From contig NZ_WELI01000009.1 in the NCBI RefSeq assembly GCF_009184635.1, forward strand, positions 1 to 64,000: a stretch of 64,000 nt of DNA, written 5' to 3'. Position numbers and translations under genes: made by a program. The notes under the pieces are model-generated. The model did not search any database. It was not told the DNA's origin and worked only from the letters and a program-made list of their open reading frames with translations. The DNA is from Rudanella paleaurantiibacter. Its GTDB lineage: Bacteria > Bacteroidota > Bacteroidia > Cytophagales > Spirosomataceae. The first letter of the stretch is position 1. Each line of letters opens with the position of its first letter. Of this stretch, positions 57,395 through 64,000 are shown in pieces.

Positions 57395-60300
57395 TTACTT
57401 CTCCTGCCGTTTCAAACTGGCCAGAAACTCAACCATGTCGCGGATTTCGCGCTTCGACATGATGTAGCCCATAGGTGGCATACTCGACGGCATATTTTCG
57501 CGCTTTGTAATCCGCGACACCGCAATTTTAAGCGGTTCAGCGTCGGTCGTTTTGAGCACCAGTTCGCGTTCGTTTTCCGCCGTCAGCACGCCGTTTACGG
57601 TCTGACCGTCGGATAAGGTCAGCATTACGCTCCCGTACCCCGGCGACAGACGAGCACTCGGCTCAATCAGCGCCTGCAACAGTTGTTCGCGGCTCAGTTG
57701 TTCGCCAATGCGGGTGAGCGAGGGCCCCACTTCGCCCCCTTGCCCGTTGATGGCGTGGCAGCGCACACACTGACCGGTCGAGTTGGTCATGAAATACCGA
57801 CGACCAAGCAACGCATTGCCACCAAACAGGGCATCCTGATAATCGGCCGTGGTCGTACCCACCGTACGGAACGGGGCCAATTTGGCAATCAGCGGGGCCG
57901 ACCGGCTTGAGTCGACCGCTTCGCCCAGTTCAAGAGCCAGACTTGGGGGTAGCGATTTCGACACCAGTTTGTCGATAAGCCCGGCCAGAATCGACTCTGT
58001 TTTGGCCGAGGGCATGGTACCTAACACCTGAAGCAACTGTTGCTGCTCTTTCACGGTGCCTTTCTCGAAAATAGTGCGGGATACCTCAGCCAATGTAGCC
58101 GCCGACAAATCCTGCCCACGCATGAGGCCGAGGGCCACCGTACGCACGTCAGCGTCGGCATCAGTCATACCCTGTTTGATAGCCGACTCCATACCCGCGT
58201 ACCGAAGGTTGCCCAGAGCCGTGAGGGCGCCCGACCGTACTTCGGCCGATGGACTCTGGCTCAGCAATGTAGCCAACTGTGCCGTGGCATTGGTCAGTCC
58301 GAGGCCACTGATCATCTGGGCAGTAGCCACCACAATGCTCGGCTCAGCATCCTGCAACAGCGTGTTCAGGCTTGCCTGCAAAGCCGCCCGCACCGGAGCC
58401 GCATCGCGGTTGAGCGCCCCCCGGTACCGGCCATCCACCCGATCCATCACCGATGGATTCGACCAGCTTCCCAGCGTGGCCAGGGCTTCGGTACGTAGGG
58501 GCTTGGCCACATCCTTGCGGTTCGCAAACGAGACCAATTGGTCAATCTGCGCGTTACCGCCCACCCGCAGGCAAGCGTTAATAGCCCGCCGGAGCAAAGG
58601 CTCCGAGGTAAAGCGAGTATTACCCAGCGTAGCCGCCAGAGCAGGCAAAGCACCCGGAATCGACTCATCGTCGTTGATAGCGCGGGCCGCTTCGGTGACA
58701 ATGTACTCGTCGCGGTCGTTTAGGAAAAGGGCCACTTTGTCACTTTTCAACCGGCGCAGCACCAGCACCGCAGCAAGCCGTAGCGATTTATCAGGGCTGT
58801 TCGCTAAAGCGACCATAGGCTCTACCTGCCCAATCCGCGACAGAGCCATTACGGCTGCGTGGCGCAGATACACGTCTTCGTCGTTGTTGGCTTTGAGCAT
58901 ATCGAGCAACGGCCCGATAGCACTCTGATCGCGAATGCGGCCAAGGGCCTGTGCGCTGTAAAACTGCACCCGTGGGGTGTTACTCTTCAACAACCCGATC
59001 AGTTGCGCGGTAGCCTCACTCATGTCGGCATCGCCAATCACTTTGGCCGCCTGTGCCACAATTTCAGGGTCAGAATCACGCAGCAGGGCCAGCAAAGGCT
59101 TGCCATCGGCTTTGTTTTTACGAGCCAGTTGACCAATTCCCCAAACCCCGTGAACCCGCGCCAGTTGATTGGCCGTTTGGGCCGTGGCTTTCTGCAACTG
59201 AGCCGCCCCGGTTGCGCCCCGGTTTACCAGTTCAAACTGGGCTTTTTGCCGAATTCGCATGTCGGGGTACATCAGCAAATCGTACAGCGCTTCGGGTGTT
59301 TGGGTTGCGTAAGCCATCTGCATGAGCCGCTTCGTTTCGGCGCGTTGTGCTTTCAGGTCGTTCCGCTCCTCGGTTACGTCGAGTTTCCAGACCCGGCCGT
59401 AGTTTTTGGTATCCCAGCCGTTGATCCAGTCGGCCACGTACAGGGCACCGTCGGGTCCGAACCGAATACCGGTAGGCAGCAGGCCGGTCAGCACTTTCTC
59501 TTCACCAGCGAGTTCAAACGAAGCGCCTTTCGGCTTCAGGCCAAAGGCCCAGATCGGCGACCGGGCCGGGTTGCCCACAAATTCAACCAGGAAGAACTTA
59601 TTTTTCCAGGCCGACCCCAGAGCTGTACCGGGGTTGTACACCATACCCGTAGGCCCGTTATGGAAGTTCATGATGGGCGGGATAATGTAAGCCGCCTGCC
59701 CGTCCCAACGAGGCTTGAACAGCTTCTCGTCCATCCAGACTTTATAGCTGTTGTTTTTGGGATCGGTGTACTTACCGTATTGCCAATTGGAACGCCAGCC
59801 AGCATCTGACCCGTCGACCACGTGCACCAGCCGCTCGCTTTCACCGGGGTGATCGCCATCGTTGTCGGAGCTGATAAGGTTGCCGTATTCATCGAACACA
59901 AACTCGTGTGTGTTGCGCAAACCACCCGCAAACACTTCAAAATCGGTACCATCCGGGTTCGAGCGGGCAATGATCCCCTCATTAGAACGCTTATGGTTGA
60001 CACCTTCGGCCGTGGTGATGTTGGCCCCGATATCACCCATGTTCCAATAGATTTTCCCGTCCGGGCCCTCAATCGGGTTCGACATATTATGTCCGCTGAA
60101 ACCGATGTGCACGCCGTAGCCGGTGCTGATGGAGGTTTTCTGGTCGAGAACGCCATCGCCGTTAGTATCGCGAAGCCGCCACATATCGGGGGCCATAGCA
60201 ACAAACACGTCTTCGGCCCGTACGAGCAAACCGCCCGCAATGTCAGACACCTCATCGAAAAAGTCGTTCAGAATCCGCATCGACTTATCGGCAATGCCGT

Positions 60301-60820
60301 CGTTGTCGGTGTCTTCCAATCGCCAGATTTCCTCTTTCTCTACTTTTAGGTCCCGCCAATCGTGGCTACCATCGCCATTGAGGTCTTTTAGCCACTCGTT
60401 CTCTTTGCTTTTCTCGGGTGCGAATGTGCTCCGCAGAAACTGCCGCCGGTCTTCCACGGTCTGTAAGCCAATAGAGGGTGTCATCCAGTTGCGGTGCCCC
60501 CGAATATCAAATTCGGAGTTTTTCTGCCGGTTAGTTCGGGTCAGATACACCCGTCCCTGATCATCAATCGACATAGCCACCGGGTCGGGCGCGAGGGAGT
60601 CCGACGCCCACAGCGAAACCTGAAGCCCATCGGCCACAGTCAGGGCCGTTTTTTCGCGGATGTCTTTGGCTTTCTGACGGCCTTCGGCGGGGTCTTCCCG
60701 CACAATCAGGGCGGTATCGTTGGCGGCCCTGCCAGGCATCATTTTAACGCAGGACACCACCACCAGAGCCAGCGTAGCCAGCCCGAGTATAGGAGTTTGG
60801 AGAGAACGTTTGGTAGCCAT
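57395..60820 (-). CDS. Large propeller-HEAT-cytochrome c lipoprotein
   Basis: 1141 residues from ATG at 60818-60820. The signal ends VVVSC (Cys24), so it is probably lipidated. A beta-propeller of the membrane-bound dehydrogenase type (PVC-type, about 60-500) has FVFDEYGNLISSDNDGD, GPTGMVYNPG and FGPDGALYVADW. Three Ca2+-binding-like loops sit in its first half (DLNGDGSHDWRD, DTDNDGIADKS, DTNGDGVLDQK). HEAT-like helical repeats fill about 520-940. The C-terminus is cytochrome c with CVRCH at 1018-1022 and Met ligands in MPPM. Substrate unknown. Confidence 0.88.
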   Translation of the reverse strand: MATKRSLQTPILGLATLALVVVSCVKMMPGRAANDTALIVREDPAEGRQKAKDIREKTALTVADGLQVSLWASDSLAPDPVAMSIDDQGRVYLTRTNRQKNSEFDIRGHRNWMTPSIGLQTVEDRRQFLRSTFAPEKSKENEWLKDLNGDGSHDWRDLKVEKEEIWRLEDTDNDGIADKSMRILNDFFDEVSDIAGGLLVRAEDVFVAMAPDMWRLRDTNGDGVLDQKTSISTGYGVHIGFSGHNMSNPIEGPDGKIYWNMGDIGANITTAEGVNHKRSNEGIIARSNPDGTDFEVFAGGLRNTHEFVFDEYGNLISSDNDGDHPGESERLVHVVDGSDAGWRSNWQYGKYTDPKNNSYKVWMDEKLFKPRWDGQAAYIIPPIMNFHNGPTGMVYNPGTALGSAWKNKFFLVEFVGNPARSPIWAFGLKPKGASFELAGEEKVLTGLLPTGIRFGPDGALYVADWINGWDTKNYGRVWKLDVTEERNDLKAQRAETKRLMQMAYATQTPEALYDLLMYPDMRIRQKAQFELVNRGATGAAQLQKATAQTANQLARVHGVWGIGQLARKNKADGKPLLALLRDSDPEIVAQAAKVIGDADMSEATAQLIGLLKSNTPRVQFYSAQALGRIRDQSAIGPLLDMLKANNDEDVYLRHAAVMALSRIGQVEPMVALANSPDKSLRLAAVLVLRRLKSDKVALFLNDRDEYIVTEAARAINDDESIPGALPALAATLGNTRFTSEPLLRRAINACLRVGGNAQIDQLVSFANRKDVAKPLRTEALATLGSWSNPSVMDRVDGRYRGALNRDAAPVRAALQASLNTLLQDAEPSIVVATAQMISGLGLTNATAQLATLLSQSPSAEVRSGALTALGNLRYAGMESAIKQGMTDADADVRTVALGLMRGQDLSAATLAEVSRTIFEKGTVKEQQQLLQVLGTMPSAKTESILAGLIDKLVSKSLPPSLALELGEAVDSSRSAPLIAKLAPFRTVGTTTADYQDALFGGNALLGRRYFMTNSTGQCVRCHAINGQGGEVGPSLTRIGEQLSREQLLQALIEPSARLSPGYGSVMLTLSDGQTVNGVLTAENERELVLKTTDAEPLKIAVSRITKRENMPSSMPPMGYIMSKREIRDMVEFLASLKRQEK

Positions 60821-60930
60821 TGGGCAAAAAAATTGGACATTGAATACCGGGCGTCGGGGGCAAAAGCATACCGGGTATGCTATTACCTTTCCAACACCCA
60901 CTATCCAATGTCCGATAGGGGTAAGTTCTA

Positions 60931-61824
60931 CTATAAACGTACCGTTGCGGGCAGGTATTTAGCAATCAAATCTTCATAATAGGGCTTCAGCTCGCTTACA
61001 ACCGGCGGCTTGGGGCTCTTCGAGTACAGATCGTACGGATTAAAGGCCCGCACCCACTTGAACATCTCATGGTCGTGGTCGTCGAGCAGGTGATTGTACG
61101 CATTCTCGCGGTGCTGCGCGTAAAACGAGTGGTACCGAATCATGTACAGGGCTGGCTCGGGCAGGTAGTCCTTCGTCATGTGGTACAGATACTCATCGTG
61201 ACCCCACGACATGTGCACGTTCCGAAGGCCACAGTTGGGCTCGTACACACCATACTTGGTGTTGTACTGCTCATTTTGGCTATCGGGATTTTCGGCAAAA
61301 AACTCAGAGTACACAATCTTATCAGAATGTGCGCATCCAACCGGGAACGTATCGCCCACCACAGCCCACTGCGGCTCGCCAAACAGACACAGCACCTTGC
61401 CCATGTCGTGCAGGAAACCCGTCAGTACAAACCAATCGGGGTGCCCATCGGCGCGGATAGCCTCCGAGGTTTGCAGCAGGTGCTGAAGCTGATCGAGGTC
61501 GGTATCGGGATCGGAGTCGTCAACGAGTGTGTTCAGGAACTCAGCAACGCCCCAAACGGTCATTTCTTTTTTGTTAAATGCCAAAAACTCTTCCCGCTTC
61601 TCACGCACGAAATCGAACGTCTGATAGCGGTGATTGAGTCGGTAAAATTCCCGAACGGTATCACGGGCAGGAGCCTCGTAGTTCCGGTATTCTTCTTTGG
61701 TCTTGTGCTCTGGATTCACTGAGGCCGGTGTTTCGGGGTACCGGGCCAACAGGTCGTCTTCCCACTCTTCGAGGGAAGCCAGCGGATTCCGTTCCTGCTC
61801 AGTTAATACGGGTTGCTGATTCAT
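60931..61824 (-). CDS. myo-Inositol oxygenase
   Basis: 297 residues from ATG at 61822-61824. It opens myo-inositol to D-glucuronate with O2 at a mixed-valent di-iron site. Motifs match the eukaryotic enzyme: [18 protein letters not shown] (about 65-85), [21 protein letters not shown] (HD-type metal residues), FPVGCAHS and [11 protein letters not shown]. The N-terminus is acidic. It is close to full length. No inositol transporter or uronate genes are next to it. It is divergent from coaD, 213 bases away. Confidence 0.93.
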   Translation of the reverse strand: MNQQPVLTEQERNPLASLEEWEDDLLARYPETPASVNPEHKTKEEYRNYEAPARDTVREFYRLNHRYQTFDFVREKREEFLAFNKKEMTVWGVAEFLNTLVDDSDPDTDLDQLQHLLQTSEAIRADGHPDWFVLTGFLHDMGKVLCLFGEPQWAVVGDTFPVGCAHSDKIVYSEFFAENPDSQNEQYNTKYGVYEPNCGLRNVHMSWGHDEYLYHMTKDYLPEPALYMIRYHSFYAQHRENAYNHLLDDHDHEMFKWVRAFNPYDLYSKSPKPPVVSELKPYYEDLIAKYLPATVRL

Positions 61825-62037
61825 GGGGGCAACGTTTTTAAAATTTTGGCCCAATGTAGGAAATTATTGGATTCTTACCTTGCCCCTGTTTCCACGTCGG
61901 CGGCTTTATGCGGAGCAAATTTGCCTATTACCCACTCCCAACCGGTTTCGTCGTTACCGGTCGTAACGATTTTATTCGCTACTTCGCCTGTTCAATTGCC
62001 GGGGCCAGCGGGTGCCGGCTTCCTTACGTTTCACAAC

Positions 62038-62496
62038 ATGGCGCGAATTGCCCTTTTTCCCGGCTCCTTTGATCCATTCACCAAAGGCCACGAAGACATT
62101 GTTCTGCGCGGCCTTAACCTGTTCGACCAGATTATTATCGGTATCGGCCGGAATGCCAATAAACAACGGTATTTCCCACTCGACGATATGGTCCGCTTTA
62201 TCGAGCAAACGTTTCGCGATTATCCCTCGGTGTCAGTTTTGCCCTACGACGGGCTGACGGCCAACGTAGCCCGCGAGGCCGGGGCCAAATTTCTGCTCCG
62301 GGGATTACGCAACACCACCGACTTTGAGTACGAAAACAGCATTTCGCAGGTGAACCGGTATGTGTACGAAGACGTCGAAACGGTATTTCTGATTACATCA
62401 CCCCACCTCGCCCCCATCAGTTCGAGCATAATTCGAGACCTGCACCGCTACGGCAAAAATGTAGACGCCTTTGTGCCGTACAAACTCGATCAGTAA
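62038..62496 (+). CDS. coaD: Phosphopantetheine adenylyltransferase
   Basis: 152 residues from ATG at 62038; the upstream in-frame stretch is unlike the family and was rejected. It joins ATP and 4'-phosphopantetheine to make dephospho-CoA. Motifs: IALFPGSFDPFTKGHEDIV (T/HxGH), VAREAGAKFLLRGLRNTTDF and HLAPISSSIIRDL. It is cytosolic and essential in most bacteria. It stands alone, followed by a repeat-rich gap. Confidence 0.97.
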   Translation: MARIALFPGSFDPFTKGHEDIVLRGLNLFDQIIIGIGRNANKQRYFPLDDMVRFIEQTFRDYPSVSVLPYDGLTANVAREAGAKFLLRGLRNTTDFEYENSISQVNRYVYEDVETVFLITSPHLAPISSSIIRDLHRYGKNVDAFVPYKLDQ

Positions 62497-62896
62497 TAGA
62501 GAGGGAATTGAATGAAAAATGGACAATGAAAAATGAACAATGGACAATGGACAATGCATAATGAGTAATAATATTTAACGTGAATTATGCATAATGGCTG
62601 ACGCAAGGGCCTTCGACAGGCTCAGGCTGACTATAAACTTGAGAGCCCCCAGTCAGCCTGAGCCTGTCGAAGGCCCTTGCGTCAGCAATCATTTGTTAAA
62701 CAGCTGGTTGTAATACAAATTACCCCACAATTCACGTTATTTACAACTGACAATTAAGCAGTTACACATTCTCCCTTTAGGACTCTGTTGTACAAAAAGG
62801 TGGCTCTATAGATAGGTCACTCCTGCTGACGCAAAGGCCTTCAGCAATATTTTTCATAAGAATGCCCGGCTTTTCCATTTTACCCTATCCATTATC
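62497..62896. other. Repeat-rich intergenic gap without genes
   Basis: Between coaD and the terminator at 62897 there is no gene I can support. The stretch 62505-62600 is a run of AATGGACAATG/AATGAACAATG units with a small ATGCATAAT/ATTATGCAT hairpin. 62597-62686 is a perfect inverted repeat (separate entry). A short half copy of it, GCTGACGCAAAGGCCTTCAGC, lies near 62828. Confidence 0.75.
62597..62686. repeat. Perfect 36-bp inverted repeat, family D
   Basis: 62597-62632 and 62651-62686 are exact reverse complements with an 18-base loop. The arm contains CCTTCGACAGGCTCAGGCTG, a wording I know from dispersed intergenic repeats in other bacteria. A degenerate half copy lies at about 62826-62850. 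Confidence 0.9.
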
Positions 62897-62946
62897 ACAA
62901 ACACAGAAGCCGGGCGGAGTCAACTCCGCCCGGCTTCTGTGTTTGT
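62897..62946. terminator. Terminator of the Nudix gene
   Basis: A perfect 24-bp self-complementary stem (62897-62920 with 62923-62946), GC-rich in the core, ends near the stop of the Nudix gene at 62961 and is shared with the gap after coaD. Confidence 0.8.
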
Positions 62947-62960
62947 AAGCACACCCGACT

Positions 62961-63650
62961 TTACCGGGTGTTTACCGTAGCCTGATACACCTGATCGATC
63001 ACGTAACGAATTGAGCTGAACGAATTGGTCAGGGCTACCAAAGCCTGCTTCCGGTCGAGCCAGGCCAGTTTTTCGATGTCTTCGTCTTCCTGCGGGGCCA
63101 TTCGGCTGTCGTCTACCAGCCGCATCCGGTACCATTTGGTCCGCTTCAGAATCCGGCTACCGTTGTAGGTGTAAGTGTGGTAGGTAGTGCAGATTTTATC
63201 TTCGATAGCCACCACAACCCCGGTTTCCTCTTCCACCTCGCGGGCCGCCCCTTCGCGCGACGATTCGCCATCGTCCAGCTTACCTTTGGGCAGGTCCCAT
63301 ACGCCCCGGCGGAACATCAGCAGCATCTGATCGTTCTTAAAAACCACCCCTCCAGCGGCCTTTACCACCTTGAAAAGGCTCGCAAACCGTTCTTCGCAGG
63401 CTTCTTTATCCTTGCAAATGAGCGTGATCGATTGCAGATCGCTCACATCGGCGGTTTGCATCAGACTTACCACCTTTTCCACCATCGTCGGGGCTACATT
63501 GAGCACCAGCAGATGGCCTTTCAGCGCGTCGTCTTTCAGGATTTCGAGCCGGGCATCTACGATCTGATCATAGTGAGTCAGGTCGTCTAAGCGGTTGGCT
63601 TTCTTTGTGTTGATGAACCGAATCGGGCGGTCGTCGATAAATACAATCAT
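62961..63650 (-). CDS. Nudix hydrolase
   Basis: 229 residues from ATG at 63648-63650; the longer frame upstream lacks similarity. The first 90 residues (MIVFIDDRPIRFINTKKANR and following) are a separate alpha/beta domain of unknown role. The Nudix fold (about 95-215) has GGVVFKNDQMLLMFRRGVWDLPKGKL and the Nudix box from GKLDDGESSREGAAREVEEETG, with the metal-binding Glu in REVEEE. It should hydrolyse a nucleoside diphosphate derivative in the cytosol. Substrate unknown. Confidence 0.93.
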   Translation of the reverse strand: MIVFIDDRPIRFINTKKANRLDDLTHYDQIVDARLEILKDDALKGHLLVLNVAPTMVEKVVSLMQTADVSDLQSITLICKDKEACEERFASLFKVVKAAGGVVFKNDQMLLMFRRGVWDLPKGKLDDGESSREGAAREVEEETGVVVAIEDKICTTYHTYTYNGSRILKRTKWYRMRLVDDSRMAPQEDEDIEKLAWLDRKQALVALTNSFSSIRYVIDQVYQATVNTR

Positions 63651-63755
63651 CTCATGCAGACGTGTTCCGTGTAAAACCTTTTCTGACGGCACAGGGCGGC
63701 TTTGCACCTGTTGCCCCTTCGGTTTGATGAACAAAATTAGAAAAAAGCGCTTTTG

Positions 63756-63785
63756 TTTGCGTTGAGCGGACAATTGCTATTTTTG
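63756..63785 (+). promoter_or_regulatory. Putative promoter for the CNNM-type gene
   Basis: TATTTTTG at 63778-63785 matches TAnnTTTG exactly; TTTG occurs 18 (63756) and 22 (63752) bases upstream. The GTG start lies 23 bases beyond. Confidence 0.5.
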
Positions 63786-63808
63786 CAACAAGCCAATTAA
63801 CTCCCTTT

Positions 63809-64000
63809 GTGGAAATACTTATAATCCTCTTATTGACGATACTTAACGGCGTTTTTTCTATGTCAGAAATTGCCCTGGTATCGTCCCGGAAAGCTAAACT
63901 CGAAACCAGTGCCAAAAACGGGGATCGACGCGCTCAGGCAGCCCTTGATCTGGCCAACTCGCCCAACCGTTTTTTATCTACCGTTCAGATCGGTATCACC
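63809..64000 (+). CDS. CNNM/hemolysin-family membrane protein, N-terminal part cut by window edge
   Basis: 64 codons from GTG at 63809 before the window ends. The peptide VEILIILLLTILNGVFSMSE, then IALVSSRKAKLE, AKNGDRRAQAALDLANSPNRFLSTVQIGIT is the start of the DUF21/CNNM domain of TlyC/CorC-like proteins, with the FSMSE motif and the LSTVQIGIT helix. The family usually continues with CBS and CorC_HlyC domains and is linked to Mg2+ or Co2+ efflux. Start by GTG is unusual but fits the promoter and homology; ATG at 63860 would cut the first membrane helix. Confidence 0.85.
   Translation, partial: MEILIILLLTILNGVFSMSEIALVSSRKAKLETSAKNGDRRAQAALDLANSPNRFLSTVQIGIT

Noticed and set aside
58859..59809. 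316-residue rightward reading frame opposite the large lipoprotein
   Set aside because: Antisense of a clear propeller/HEAT gene, with no signature of its own.

Overview
This looks like a chromosomal window from a Cytophagales bacterium (Bacteroidetes), probably close to Spirosoma, Rudanella or their relatives. The evidence is a PorX-type regulator with a PglZ domain, a MurF-alanine racemase fusion, a split transketolase, DUF349, DUF2147, DUF4142 and DUF6268-like proteins, a MacB/FtsX permease of the Bacteroidetes type, and several -7 boxes of the form TAnnTTTG ahead of genes. Genus assignment is inference only. Most of the window is ordinary core and envelope metabolism. I see no prophage, CRISPR array or recognisable defence island.

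Layout. 1-73: cut-off start of an IS5-family transposase. 167-5146: transaldolase-like enzyme, FtsE-like ATPase, PorX, a GluQ-like tRNA-modifying synthetase without its zinc cysteines, and KdsB. 5269-14661: LysM/RlpA-like wall protein, a small membrane protein overlapping a TIGR02757 protein, aldose epimerase, M48 protease, FAH hydrolase, M23 peptidase, Bcp peroxiredoxin and two-gene transketolase. 14761-18067: an envelope-stress-like block (sigma factor, one-span membrane protein, Spy-like LTxxQ protein, and convergent LiaF-like and PspC proteins). 18206-26648: a degenerate TrpF-like protein, FtsX permease, MnmA, a fatty-acid hydroxylase, an AI-2E-family permease and serine dehydratase. 26759-35618: DUF6268-like and DUF2147 proteins, DNA glycosylase, M14 peptidase, CorA and MurF-Alr. 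35762-48722: lipoprotein subtilase, lipocalin-like lipoprotein, SF1 helicase, PdxH, DUF349 protein, tRNA-Thr, GH3 glycosidase, a tail-fibre-like surface protein and an SGNH hydrolase. 48909-57092: a more accessory stretch with an HPP protein, zinc alcohol dehydrogenase and partner, small lipoprotein and low-complexity proteins, manganese catalase, an FRG-domain protein and DUF4142. 57395-64000: a large propeller-HEAT-cytochrome c lipoprotein, myo-inositol oxygenase, CoaD, a Nudix protein and the start of a CNNM/hemolysin-type protein.

The most striking feature beyond the genes is the number of long, often perfect inverted repeats between operons. At least seven sequence families occur, with arms of about 18 to 37 bases: at 827-926 and 14661-14751 (shared family), 4280-4433, 22797-23053, 48747-48829, 51466-51490, 57256-57336 and 62597-62686. 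One of them supplies the last codons of kdsB. The best leads for new biology are the TrpF-like protein with both catalytic residues replaced, the repeat families, the sigma/Spy/LiaF/PspC block, the alcohol dehydrogenase with its overlapping partner gene, and the lone inositol oxygenase. None is demonstrated as a new system by sequence reading alone.
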